Shown piece after piece: positions 43,057 to 52,302 of a DNA stretch of 64,000 bases. Each line of letters starts with the position of its first letter. The stretch's first letter is position 1. A program made the position numbers and the translations under genes. Source of the DNA: JAPLUA01 sp964625855 (GTDB lineage: Bacteria > Verrucomicrobiota > Verrucomicrobiia > Limisphaerales > UBA8199); NCBI GenBank assembly GCA_964625855.1, contig CAZVFC010000025.1, positions 1 to 64,000 of the forward strand, read 5' to 3'. The notes under the pieces are model-generated. The model saw nothing but the letters and a program-made list of their open reading frames with translations. It ran no database searches and was not told the origin of the DNA.

Positions 43057-45408
43057 TCAGATCTTGCCCAAGGCCCGGAGCACTTTGTCCGGCGTCAGGG
43101 GCAGTTCATCAACTCTGGCGCCGATGGCGTTGTACACCGCGTTGGCGATGGCTCTTGGTGTGCAAGTCAGCGTGCCTTCGCCAATGCCGCACGCGCCATA
43201 CTCGCCCGCGCCTCGCCACACCTCGAGCAGGACCGGCTCGATCGCCGGCATGTCGAGGATGGTGGGCATTTTGTAGTCAATGAAGTTGAAGTTCAGCGGC
43301 ACACCGCGCACCGGGTCGTAGATCAGCTCCTCGGTCAGGGCCTCGCCCATGGCCATGACCTGACCGCCGACCTGTTGGGCCTCTGCGCCGGAGGCGTACA
43401 TAACCGTCCCGCAGTCGTTGACGATGACCAGTTTGAGCACCTGTGTGCGGCCGGTGCCGGTGTCCACCTCCACCTCGGCGAAACTGGCAATATAAGGCAC
43501 TCCCGTCCGCGTCCCCGAGGGCCGCCGGCTCACCATCACCGACAGGGGCACCAGGTCGCCCTTCCAGAGCAGCTCCTTCACGCTGATGCTGCGCCCCGGC
43601 GCGGTGATCTGGCCCCCGGTCACGGACAACCGATCCGCCGGGACCCCGAGCACAGGGGCCGCGAGATCAAGCAGCTTTTGCCTGAGCTGCTCGGCCGCAA
43701 CCGCCAGCACCTCGGACTGCAAGAAGGAGACCGCGCTGTCCGTCTGCACGCAGTCGCGCATGCCGCTGTCGGTATCCACGGTCGAGACCCAAGTGATGTC
43801 CTCCGGGCGGACGCCCAGGAATCCCAGCGCTTCGGCGCAGCCGAGCACATTGCAGGTGTTCGAGCCGGTCCCGGTCTCGACGGTGGGGGCGTCCAGCGTG
43901 ACCGTGCCATCCGGGTGGAGGGTGATCTTCGCCTGAACCTGCCCGCGGCGTTCTTCCTGCCACTCCGCATGCCAGCCAGGGTGCAGAGAGAAGCCCACCC
44001 CGCGTCTCAGGACGCCAGCGTAGAGGGGGCCTGCGCCAGGCTTGTGCCGCTTCTCAGCCCATCCGATGCGCGCCGCGCCGGTCTTCAGCACCGCCGTGAG
44101 GCTCTGATCCGGGCAGGCACCCCAGGCGTGCCCGAAGTTCTGCAGCGCCAGCTCGATGGGGTCCATCTCCAGCCGCTCGGCCAGGCCATCCACCATCCGG
44201 CCGAAGATGAAGTTGAACTGTGAGTTGCCCACGCCGCGCATCATGCAGCCGGGGATGCGGTCCGTATAGACGGCGTAGGATTCCATCTTGATGTTAGGAA
44301 TCGGCGCCAGTGCAGCCTCGGAGATCTCTGCCGGGGCGAACTTCAGCGCGAATACCGAGTGGTCGGCATGCGCGCCGATGTCGCCGATGGACTTGAGCTG
44401 GAGCGCGGTGATCTTGCCATCGGCCTTCGCACCCACCTTGCAGTGGTAGAGCGCGCCCTGGCGGGTGTCGTGAAAACTGTCCCGCCGCGTGTGCTTGAAC
44501 TTGACGGGCCGCCCTGCCTTCTTCGCCAGCAGCGCGGTAAAGAGGAAGAACGGCTGGTCACCCGTGTCGCCCCGGCCGAACTGGCCGCCCACATATTTGC
44601 TGATCACCCGCACCTTGTGAATGGGCAGCTCCAGCATCTGGCTGACATGCATGCGGGTCTGATCCGCAGCGTAGGAGTTGGAGAAGACGGTCAGCCGGCC
44701 GGCTTTCCATTCGGCGACGCAGCACCACGGGTCGAGTGATCCTTGCGTCGGGTTGTGGTGGCTCGTGTCCATCTCGATCACAACATCCGCGGCGGCGAAG
44801 CCTTGTTCCACATCGCCCTTGTTCAGGAAGACATCCGGACCGCCAACCGGATCGGGAGGGAGCACGTTGTGCTCCGCGATCTGCGGGTGCAGGACCGGCG
44901 CACCGGGCTTCATCGCCGTGAGTGGATCGAGCACGAAGGGCAACTGCTCCCACTCGACCTCGACCAGGCGCAGCGCCTGCTCCGCGATCTGCTCGGTGTC
45001 CGCCGCGACTGCGACCCCCACCTCGTCGCCGGCCCAGGTCGCGTAGTCGCCCAGCACACGGCGATCCCGGAACTTGTGCCACATCATCTTGTCGTAGCTG
45101 ACCGTGTCCACGGCGTCGGTCCAGCCCGCATTGGTCGGCTTGAGGCGCGCGACCTCCGGGTCCTGGTACGTCAGGATGGCCCTGACGCCGGGCAGCGCCG
45201 CCGCCCTGGTGGTGTTGAGCTGCTTGATGCTAGCGCGTGGATACGGGCAGCGTAGCGCGCGTGCATGGAGTAGACCGGGGTAGTTGCGCTCGGAGATCTC
45301 GTCATCCGCATAGGGCGCGCGGCCGTGCGCCTTCTCGACTGCGTCAATGCGCGGGCGATAACCGCCGACAAACTGGCGCGGGACCCGGGGTTTGTAGGGA
45401 GCGCTCAC
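43057..45408 (-). CDS. Molybdenum hydroxylase large (molybdopterin-binding) subunit
   Basis: A GTG at 45408 gives 783 residues. This start overlaps the TGA of the 2Fe-2S gene by 3 bases (GTGA, 4 nt shared) and has AGGAGG six bases upstream; sequence further upstream belongs to another frame. Family motifs: GRAPYADDEISERNYPGLLH, the substrate/MCD loop GGQFGRGDTGD, RGVGNSQFNFIFGRM, VETGTGSNTCNVLG and the C-terminal GEYGACGIGEGTLTCTPRAI, whose Glu is the likely active base. The family hydroxylates heterocycles, aldehydes or CoA thioesters at a Mo-cytosine/pterin dinucleotide. Close paralogues differ in substrate, which cannot be read from the sequence. It belongs to the trio 2Fe-2S, Mo, FAD. Confidence 0.92.
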   Translation of the reverse strand: MSAPYKPRVPRQFVGGYRPRIDAVEKAHGRAPYADDEISERNYPGLLHARALRCPYPRASIKQLNTTRAAALPGVRAILTYQDPEVARLKPTNAGWTDAVDTVSYDKMMWHKFRDRRVLGDYATWAGDEVGVAVAADTEQIAEQALRLVEVEWEQLPFVLDPLTAMKPGAPVLHPQIAEHNVLPPDPVGGPDVFLNKGDVEQGFAAADVVIEMDTSHHNPTQGSLDPWCCVAEWKAGRLTVFSNSYAADQTRMHVSQMLELPIHKVRVISKYVGGQFGRGDTGDQPFFLFTALLAKKAGRPVKFKHTRRDSFHDTRQGALYHCKVGAKADGKITALQLKSIGDIGAHADHSVFALKFAPAEISEAALAPIPNIKMESYAVYTDRIPGCMMRGVGNSQFNFIFGRMVDGLAERLEMDPIELALQNFGHAWGACPDQSLTAVLKTGAARIGWAEKRHKPGAGPLYAGVLRRGVGFSLHPGWHAEWQEERRGQVQAKITLHPDGTVTLDAPTVETGTGSNTCNVLGCAEALGFLGVRPEDITWVSTVDTDSGMRDCVQTDSAVSFLQSEVLAVAAEQLRQKLLDLAAPVLGVPADRLSVTGGQITAPGRSISVKELLWKGDLVPLSVMVSRRPSGTRTGVPYIASFAEVEVDTGTGRTQVLKLVIVNDCGTVMYASGAEAQQVGGQVMAMGEALTEELIYDPVRGVPLNFNFIDYKMPTILDMPAIEPVLLEVWRGAGEYGACGIGEGTLTCTPRAIANAVYNAIGARVDELPLTPDKVLRALGKI

Positions 45409-46001
45409 TTCCGGCCTCCTCTCGCTGCGATCTTCTCCGCCGCGTGCTTTACCGCCATGGCGATGCCCGCGTAGCAGCCGCACCGGCAGAGATTGCCGGA
45501 GAGCGCTTCTTTCACCTCCTCGAGGGTCGGCGAAGGATTCTCGTTGAGCAGCGCGCGGGCGGTCATGACAAAGCCCGGGGTGCAGTAGCCGCACTGCAGC
45601 GCGGTGCCGTGGCCCGGCTCGCACTGTTCCGCGAAGGCCTCGATCACCGGGTCGTCCTCCGGCAGGCCTTCGATGGTGAGCAGGTCATGACCGTCGGCTT
45701 CCACGGCCAGCAGCATGCACGACAGGACCGCCTTGCCATCCAGGATGATCGTGCAAGCGCCGCAGGCGCCCTCGTCACAACTGATCTTCAACCCGGTGCA
45801 GCCCAGCCGCTCGCGCAAGAACGCCGAGAGGGTGGTCGTGGGCACGAGATCGCGTCCGACCTCGAACTCGCGCTGCTCGCCGTTGATGCGCATGGTGATG
45901 CGCTGGGGAGATGGAGGAGATGATCGGGAATCGGCTTTTGCGCCTCCGCATGCACTCGGCGTTGCGCGGGTGAGGGAGAGTTGGTTTTGAGTCTCACTCA
46001 T
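45405..46001 (-). CDS. Molybdenum hydroxylase 2Fe-2S subunit
   Basis: From the ATG at 46001 (MSETQNQLSLTRATPS) there are 198 residues. After a linker of about 35 residues comes the plant-ferredoxin-like domain with CDEGACGACTIILDG and a later Cys. The second, helical domain follows with CGYCTPGFVM and LCRCGCYAG, each binding a 2Fe-2S cluster. The usual second motif reads CRCTGY; here a Gly-Cys replaces Thr-Gly. The N-terminal stretch is longer than usual. It carries electrons from the Mo site to FAD. It follows the HAD gene by 47 nt and overlaps the Mo subunit by 4 nt. Confidence 0.92.
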   Translation of the reverse strand: MSETQNQLSLTRATPSACGGAKADSRSSPPSPQRITMRINGEQREFEVGRDLVPTTTLSAFLRERLGCTGLKISCDEGACGACTIILDGKAVLSCMLLAVEADGHDLLTIEGLPEDDPVIEAFAEQCEPGHGTALQCGYCTPGFVMTARALLNENPSPTLEEVKEALSGNLCRCGCYAGIAMAVKHAAEKIAARGGRK

Positions 46002-46048
46002 GATGGCGATGTTTCCAAAGCGATGCCGTGCTGCCAAGCGGCAAGTTT

Positions 46049-47269
46049 TCAGACAGGCTCGCGAGGAAGCACGGCCGCCGCAGCTTCGCGCACCTCGGGG
46101 GGCAGGCCGTTCAGACGCTTGGACGCTTCCCTCAAACCGGAGATATACCCGGGAGACCTTTGCGTGAGCGCAGGCTGGATCAACCAACCATCGCCGCGGG
46201 CTCTGCGGATCAACTCCCGCGTCGCCCGCTGGTAAGCAGCGTTCTCCAGGCGGGCGATCCAGAGCCGGTGCTGGCTGATCTGCAGCAGGGGGTGGTCGCC
46301 GGGGCTGTCCCCCACCGCCAGGTATGGATTGCGGCCGATCACGTCGAAGACGGCAGCAATCTTGCCCGAATAGGTCGGCACCGGAAACTGCAAGCGGCTG
46401 GTCAGGCGTAACCCAGCCAGAGCCTTAGGCGTCATCGCCGCGTATTGATCATCTTCGCGGACGAGCAGGGCGTCCTTGTATAGACGACCTTTGCGGTCGG
46501 CCAGCAGGGTTGAGATCCCGACAACGTGGCTGGCGGGCAAGCCGGCTTTCAAGCCTCGCTGACGGAGCAGGGGGTTGAGCGCATGCAGAACCACCCAGCG
46601 GACGCTCCAAACACTGCTGGCGGAGACAATCCAGAGATCAAATCGCAAGCGAACAAGCTCGGCAATCAGCTCGACGGCCTCGGGATAGAAGAAAGGCACC
46701 GGGACCGCAGTCTTGCCGGGTGTGACTTCGATGAAGGCCGGCTTCGTCGGCTGGGGCCACTCGAAGGCGCGGCGGGTGGCGTTCACGACATCCAGCAGGC
46801 GCAGGTTCTCCATGATCTCGACCGCCCAGGCATAGCCATTGGCCAGCGGACTGGGGTCGCGTCCCTCATGCGCGGTGGGCGCGAGGAGCGCCTCGTAGTA
46901 CTGCGTCACATCGGCGCAGGCAGACAGTTCCATCGGATCCCTGCCTGGAACTTGAAAGGGCGGGCTGAGGGTCCCGCTGAGCTTTGCCGGAGTCAGTACG
47001 CCGGTTCGCGCCAGGACGGCTAAGGTAGCCTCGGTGATGTCCCCGCACACAATGGTGTTGTCAAAATCGAATACCACCGGGAGCTGTTGTCCCGCGCCTC
47101 TATTGATGAGGTCCTCCAGCGCGCGACGCGTCTCCATGTTCCAACCGGGAGCTTGAAGCCTGCATTCGGGCTCTCTACCGTCGCGGCGCGTGGGACGGCG
47201 TCGTTTCGGGCTGCCTGGCACCAGGATCAAATCGCTAGACGACCGGTTTGCTGGAGGATGATGTTTCAT
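46049..47269 (-). CDS. HAD-family phosphatase (PSPase-like)
   Basis: The start at 47269 overlaps the MFS stop by 4 nt (ATGA) and has AAAGGAG 5 nt upstream, giving 406 residues; an internal ATG at 47137 (METRRAL) is the alternative. Motif I is VVFDFDNTIVCGD (nucleophile plus acid), motif II LWIVSASSVWSVRW, and motifs III/IV KIAAVFDVIGRNPYLAVGDSPGDHPLL. A large cap lies between I and II. This is close to phosphoserine/phosphocholine phosphatase-like HADs (PF12710 type). It should act on small phosphate esters in the cytosol. Coupling to an organophosphate-type transporter suggests it dephosphorylates the imported compound. Confidence 0.85.
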   Translation of the reverse strand: MKHHPPANRSSSDLILVPGSPKRRRPTRRDGREPECRLQAPGWNMETRRALEDLINRGAGQQLPVVFDFDNTIVCGDITEATLAVLARTGVLTPAKLSGTLSPPFQVPGRDPMELSACADVTQYYEALLAPTAHEGRDPSPLANGYAWAVEIMENLRLLDVVNATRRAFEWPQPTKPAFIEVTPGKTAVPVPFFYPEAVELIAELVRLRFDLWIVSASSVWSVRWVVLHALNPLLRQRGLKAGLPASHVVGISTLLADRKGRLYKDALLVREDDQYAAMTPKALAGLRLTSRLQFPVPTYSGKIAAVFDVIGRNPYLAVGDSPGDHPLLQISQHRLWIARLENAAYQRATRELIRRARGDGWLIQPALTQRSPGYISGLREASKRLNGLPPEVREAAAAVLPREPV

Positions 47270-48585
47270 TTGGCTCCTTTCGGGCGCGCGTTCCAGATCG
47301 AAGTCATGAGGGCAGCCGGCAACAAAGGCATGGCTGCGAGAACCCAGAAGATCAACGACCAGTTCCCGTGGCCAAGGTCCTTTAGATACCCGATGCCCGC
47401 ACCAGAGAAGATGGCACCCAGGGCTCCGAGGCACATCGTGAGTCCGGTGGCGATAGAACCCGCTTTGGGATGGCTCAGATCTATGGTCGCCGCTCCGCTC
47501 ATTAGCATGTCCGGACCGTAAATCATAAACCCGGCGAGACCCAGCAGCGCCGTGGCGGCCACCCAGTCGCCTTGCGGGACCAGCGTCATTGCCCCGCACA
47601 CTACTGCTAAGCCGAGCATCATGATAACGCAGACGGGCGCCCGGCGTCGGCCGAAGAGGGTGTCCGAGGCCCAGCCCGCAGTCACGGCTCCCAATGAGCC
47701 GACCAGCGGGATCATGATCGCCGTGAGAGCGCTGTTCTTGATGCTGCGTCCGTGAAAATCGGCCATGTACTGCACGCTCCAGTTCATGAAAGCATAACGG
47801 ACCGCGTTCATGACAAAGAAACCGATGGCCAGGATCCACAGAATCCGGTTGCGCAAAGTGATTCCGAGGATGTTCCGTGTCTCGGCCCAGCCGGAGCGGG
47901 CCGTCGAGCTCGTAGCGTCCCCCGGTTTGGCGAGTTGGTGGTCCAGGTCGTCCCGGACCGCAGGCAGACCGACGCTTTCGGGTGAATCGTGCAAGCGGAA
48001 GAAGAACACCACGGCCATCGGCAGCAGAATCAGGCTCGGCACCAGAAAGGCGGCGCGCCAGCCGACCGCGTCGCAGAGAAAGCCGGCCAGCAGCCAGGAG
48101 AGCACGTTGCCCACCTGGTAACAGGTCGAGAGCCGCCCAATCAAAATGCCGCGCCGGGCGGAGGTGTTCCAATTCGACAGAGTATGGACCATCAGCGACC
48201 AACCGGCGGACTGGAACCAACCGTTGACCGCCCACAACAACTGCATGACGTGGAAGGACGAACTGAAAGAGAACAGGAGGTTCGTCATCGAGGCGGCAAG
48301 GAGGGCAACCGTCATCAGCCGCCGCGTGCCGTAAATCTGACCCAGAGTGCCGTTGACAATCTGGCCAATGGCATACACCGCCGCGTAGATCGAGGGGATG
48401 CTCCCGATCTGGGCGCTGGTCCAGGAGGGAAATTCTTTCAGGATCGCCGGTTGCGCTACGGCGAAATTGACGCGGCAGAGGTAATAAGAGGCGTAGGCGC
48501 TCCACAAGAGCCAGAAGACCCGAAGTTGGTAGGAGCGCAAGCGCGGGTCCGTAGCGGGCGGTGCGGAATCAAGGACTTGCGTCAT
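47266..48585 (-). CDS. MFS transporter, organophosphate:phosphate antiporter (OPA) type
   Basis: The protein has 439 residues with about 12 membrane segments. Early in the chain, VFWLLWSAYASYYLCRVNFAV has the Y-x-CR-N pattern of OPA members (GlpT, UhpT, UhpC). A central cytoplasmic loop (PAVRDDLDHQLAKPGDATSS) separates the halves. FMIYGPDMLMSGAATIDLSH resembles the conserved Y-P-ML-g-Ai motif late in GlpT-like proteins. The family swaps sugar phosphates or glycerol phosphate for inorganic phosphate in the inner membrane. It starts 17 nt after the phosphatase-like gene and overlaps the HAD gene. Confidence 0.82.
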   Translation of the reverse strand: MTQVLDSAPPATDPRLRSYQLRVFWLLWSAYASYYLCRVNFAVAQPAILKEFPSWTSAQIGSIPSIYAAVYAIGQIVNGTLGQIYGTRRLMTVALLAASMTNLLFSFSSSFHVMQLLWAVNGWFQSAGWSLMVHTLSNWNTSARRGILIGRLSTCYQVGNVLSWLLAGFLCDAVGWRAAFLVPSLILLPMAVVFFFRLHDSPESVGLPAVRDDLDHQLAKPGDATSSTARSGWAETRNILGITLRNRILWILAIGFFVMNAVRYAFMNWSVQYMADFHGRSIKNSALTAIMIPLVGSLGAVTAGWASDTLFGRRRAPVCVIMMLGLAVVCGAMTLVPQGDWVAATALLGLAGFMIYGPDMLMSGAATIDLSHPKAGSIATGLTMCLGALGAIFSGAGIGYLKDLGHGNWSLIFWVLAAMPLLPAALMTSIWNARPKGAK

Positions 48586-48602
48586 GGATCGCAGACGCCA
48601 GG

Positions 48603-51600
48603 TTAAGGCTTTGCCCAGGCGCGGAAGAAGCCCGGGGCGGTTGCCGTCGGGATGGAGTTTGAAACGCTGGGCGCACCACTGGTTGGAATCGTGTTGGTAG
48701 CGACCGCGCTCCAGGCGAGCAGGTCAGTGGAGCGTTCGAGGACATAGGTATCGCCCGGTTTGCCCATCACCGCCAGCGGCAGCACGGCTCCGGTTGCGTG
48801 GGAGCTTGTCCATTCGAGCAGCGGCACCCGGCTTTGCAGGGTGAAGTTGTCGAGCAGTTGATCGCTGTTGTCGAAAGCGCTCCAGGTCAGCACGTGGCCG
48901 CTGATCTGCATCAAACCGTAGTGGTAGAGAGAAAACTCATACTCCAAGGGGAAGAGCGGCCAATAGGCGACGCGTTCGGTGTCCAAAGCCCCGCCGCCGC
49001 CGCCCACGACGAGGTAGGTCACACCGTTGGTCACGCCGCGGTTGTAGTTGTGGGAATGGCCGTTGATGACCGCGTCCACATGGTATTGCCGGAAAAGGGG
49101 CACCCAGTCGTTGCGCACCCAGCTTTCGCCCGTGTAACCGCCGCCGTTCCACAGGTTGGCGTAGGGCAGCTTGTGGAAACAGACGACGCGGAAGGTGGCG
49201 TTTTGGGTTCCGGGCCGCGCCAGTTCGTTCACCAGCCAGGCATATTGTTCGGGGGAAGCGCTGGTCGAGGCTTCAGTGTCCAGGAAGATGAACCGCGAGT
49301 TGCCGTAGTCGAAGGCGAACCACGAGCCATTCCCTGGCAGGACGCTGTAGGCGTAGGAATATGGGTGCTCGCCATCGTGATTGCCGCGTGCGAATAAAGC
49401 CGGGTGGGTCTGGGCGAGGTTCCGGTATTCCAGCGCGCCGAACCAGTAGGTTTGCCAATCGTAGAGGGAGCCGCCGCTGGATACCAAATCGCCGGCCACG
49501 CCCATCCAGTCCACCCCGCGGGCAAGCATGCTGGGGATGAGCTGTCGCAGAACCGTCGGGCCGACCTGGCTGTCGCCCCACCACGCCACGGCGAACGGCG
49601 TGTTGCGGAACGGCGCGGTGCGGAACGTGTAGGTGGCCGACAAGGTGCCGCCGCTGCGAACGCGATACACATAGCTCGTCTCGGGCGACAAGCCGGTGAG
49701 CGTTGCGCGATGGACGAAATGGGTGCTGTCAATCTGTACCGTCTCGATTTGCGACCAGGTGTTTTCTGTAATGTTGCTGCGACCCCACTCCACGGTATGC
49801 GAAGCTAGATTCCCGTCCGTCTCCCAAAGCAGCGTCATGGCATCCTGACGATAATCCTGTAACATGGGCAGCTTGGTGATTTGCGGACTGACCAGCGCGG
49901 ACACCCGCTGCACGCGGACTACCACCGCGTCGGCCATGCTGTCGTTGTCGGCGTCGCGGCGATGGTTGCCCACGATCTCGAGCCTTAGCTTGCGTGTGCC
50001 GGGGGGGAGGACCCCGGAGAGGGTGCGCTGGATCCAGGCGCTGTTCGCTGCCACCATGCTTCGGACACTTGCGGACTCCTGGTTCAGGGCATCCAGGCAG
50101 GCAACGCGGAAATAAGCCTGGTCGTCGAATGTCCATGTGGCATAGGCGTTTCTCAACCAGGCTTCGGCGTCCACCGCGGCCCCCGTGTCGAGGTCATTCT
50201 CGGTGAAACCCGAGGCCAACAAATCAATGTCCTGGCGCACGATCATATCGCCTCCAGGACTGAGACCGCCGTGCAGGAAGCGCGAACCCGCGTAGGGTGC
50301 GCCTTCGCCGTCAGAACTCGTGAACGCCGCGGGGTGGCCCGCGATGACCTGCCAGTTGGTCAGATACGATTCAAATCCGCCGTTGACCTGGAGCGGTTGG
50401 CCGAAAAGCAAGTTCGGCGGCCCGCCCGAGCCAGTCACTGTGAACGCCGCGTCGGAGGAATCCTGGAGGGTGGGGAAATCCAGCGAGCTGATCCGGATCC
50501 GATAGTTGTTCGTGTCCCCGAGCTTGGAATCAATGCTCCAGAGGTAGTTGCTTTGCAGCATCAGGACCTGGGCCAGGCTGCGATAGACGGTGTTGCCGAT
50601 CAATAGATCAATTTGCATCAGCCCGCTCGGGTCGCTGACCACCCAGGCGACGGTCTGCGTCGTGCCTGCCGTAAACACCTCGCCGCCATTCGGGCTGACG
50701 AGCTGGAAACCTGACGGTTCCTGGGGGAGCGGAATGCCGGCGGCCTGGGCGCCGCCCAGCGCGGCGATTTCCGCCGGGGCCATAGCTCTGGCGCGCAACT
50801 GCACGCTGTTCACGTAGCCGGCGGCGTTTTCCTGGTCTTGGTCCGCAAACAACAGGGCGGTGGCGGCCAGCGACCAGCGGCCATCCAGAGTCAACCCGGA
50901 GATTTGCTGAACCTGAGTTCCGTTAAGATAGCTGGTGAAGGTGCCGGCGACGTCGTCCACCACCAGCGCGACCCGATTCCAGGTGCCATCGGCCACGCTG
51001 CCGCCATAAGTGCCGGAAATGCCCAGGCCGCCGGTGGAATTGATGAACCAGTCTCCATCGTCGCTGTTGCCGGGACTCGTCTGCCACAACACGGCCCAAC
51101 CAGTTGGTCGCGCGGGGAACATCAGGTCCAGGATTAAGGTGTATTGGTTCACGTAGCCACCACCGCCGTTGGCCGGCAGGCCATGGGTCATCTGAAAGAA
51201 CGTGCCGCGCGTGAAGGACGCGACGTGCGCGGTCTGACCGCCGATGGTGGCGTTCGCGAAGCTGACGCCTGCCGCCGAGGCCGGAGCCGCCGCATCCGCG
51301 GTGAGATTCGCCCCGCCAGTTGACGACGCGAGAGTGCCGTTGAAATCCCACTGGGCGATTCCCCCCGCCGACGAGGTCGGGATGCCGGCGGCATTGGGTC
51401 CGCCCAGCGCAGCGATCTCGCTGGACGCCAAGGCGCGATCGTGAAACTGAATGCTGTTTACGTAGCCGACGGTTGTTTCACCGTCGTTGTCGGTGAACAA
51501 CAGCGCTGTTGGATCCAAACCGTACGTGCCATCCCGCGCGATGCCCGTGTTGACCCCCACCAGGGTTCCGTCAATAAACTTGCGGACCGAATTGTTCGCG

Positions 51601-52106
51601 GCCGTCGCTGAACTCGCATCAACGACAAAGGAAATCCGATGCCATGCGTCGGGCGCGAGGTTGCCGTGATAAACGCCTCCAAATCCGATGCCCCACGCCC
51701 CGTTGACCCACAAGTCAGCGTCGTTGGCATTCCCCTGGTTGCTTTGAAGCAGGGCATGATAATTGCCGGCTGTGTCCGACGTAAACTTGATGTCCATGAT
51801 GAAGGTCCACTGATTGACATAGAGGCCGCCGCCATTGGGGGCCATGCCATGCGTCATGGTGTAGCCCTGCGCCGAGGTCGCCGCCGGGAATCGCATGATG
51901 TTGGCGCTCTGTCCGCCAATCGTATCGGTCGTGAAGACCGTGGACGCTGCCGTGTCGCCTCGATAGGCGAGCGCGGTGCCGACGGTGGCGGAGAGGTCGC
52001 CGGTGTCAAAATCCCATTGGCCGGTGATGGCGGCGCGGGCGGACAGGACGGACAGAACCACCAGCAGCGAGCGAAGGAGAGCCTTGATAAGAGCAAAAGC
52101 GTGCAT
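48603..52106 (-). CDS. Secreted LamG-containing purple acid phosphatase-like metallophosphoesterase
   Basis: From the Met at 52106 (MHAFALIKALLRSLL) there are 1167 residues, with a signal peptide ending near ARA. Two LamG modules (about 25-240 and 250-460), an Ig-like part (FQLVSPNGGEVFTAG), a CBM-like part (about 570-740) and a fibronectin-III-like domain (AMTLLWETDGNLASHTVEWG) precede the catalytic domain (about 815-1080). Its metal motifs are WWGDSQVG, VAGDLVSSGG, GNHDGEH (near 907), CFHKLP and NGHSHNYNRG, as in purple acid phosphatases. It should hydrolyse phosphate esters outside the cell. The first LamG is nearly identical in motifs to the proteins at 53887 and 54741. It starts the operon with the OPA transporter. 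Confidence 0.85.
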   Translation of the reverse strand: MHAFALIKALLRSLLVVLSVLSARAAITGQWDFDTGDLSATVGTALAYRGDTAASTVFTTDTIGGQSANIMRFPAATSAQGYTMTHGMAPNGGGLYVNQWTFIMDIKFTSDTAGNYHALLQSNQGNANDADLWVNGAWGIGFGGVYHGNLAPDAWHRISFVVDASSATAANNSVRKFIDGTLVGVNTGIARDGTYGLDPTALLFTDNDGETTVGYVNSIQFHDRALASSEIAALGGPNAAGIPTSSAGGIAQWDFNGTLASSTGGANLTADAAAPASAAGVSFANATIGGQTAHVASFTRGTFFQMTHGLPANGGGGYVNQYTLILDLMFPARPTGWAVLWQTSPGNSDDGDWFINSTGGLGISGTYGGSVADGTWNRVALVVDDVAGTFTSYLNGTQVQQISGLTLDGRWSLAATALLFADQDQENAAGYVNSVQLRARAMAPAEIAALGGAQAAGIPLPQEPSGFQLVSPNGGEVFTAGTTQTVAWVVSDPSGLMQIDLLIGNTVYRSLAQVLMLQSNYLWSIDSKLGDTNNYRIRISSLDFPTLQDSSDAAFTVTGSGGPPNLLFGQPLQVNGGFESYLTNWQVIAGHPAAFTSSDGEGAPYAGSRFLHGGLSPGGDMIVRQDIDLLASGFTENDLDTGAAVDAEAWLRNAYATWTFDDQAYFRVACLDALNQESASVRSMVAANSAWIQRTLSGVLPPGTRKLRLEIVGNHRRDADNDSMADAVVVRVQRVSALVSPQITKLPMLQDYRQDAMTLLWETDGNLASHTVEWGRSNITENTWSQIETVQIDSTHFVHRATLTGLSPETSYVYRVRSGGTLSATYTFRTAPFRNTPFAVAWWGDSQVGPTVLRQLIPSMLARGVDWMGVAGDLVSSGGSLYDWQTYWFGALEYRNLAQTHPALFARGNHDGEHPYSYAYSVLPGNGSWFAFDYGNSRFIFLDTEASTSASPEQYAWLVNELARPGTQNATFRVVCFHKLPYANLWNGGGYTGESWVRNDWVPLFRQYHVDAVINGHSHNYNRGVTNGVTYLVVGGGGGALDTERVAYWPLFPLEYEFSLYHYGLMQISGHVLTWSAFDNSDQLLDNFTLQSRVPLLEWTSSHATGAVLPLAVMGKPGDTYVLERSTDLLAWSAVATNTIPTSGAPSVSNSIPTATAPGFFRAWAKP

Positions 52107-52302
52107 CAGCGTATCATGCGGTGCGAGGATCATTCGAGCGATAGGTCAGAACGGGCGAATCCGCGGTTCGCCTGCGACGGCGCATCCGCGCCAGATCTGG
52201 CCGGGCAGTGTTGCTTGTCATAAACCGCACTATCACTTCCATCTGCCGCCAGCCTGACAGCTTGGCGTGAGGGATCAAATGCAGATTGCTAGCTATTTCC
52301 GG

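Noticed and set aside
41572..44223. 883-codon plus-strand open frame
   Set aside because: It is antisense to the molybdenum hydroxylase genes and has the His/Arg/Gln-rich make-up of a shadow frame.
47270..48505. Upstream part of the long minus-strand frame ending with the HAD phosphatase
   Set aside because: It lies in another frame of the MFS gene and reads as low-complexity sequence; the 4-nt overlap start with a good Shine-Dalgarno fits better.
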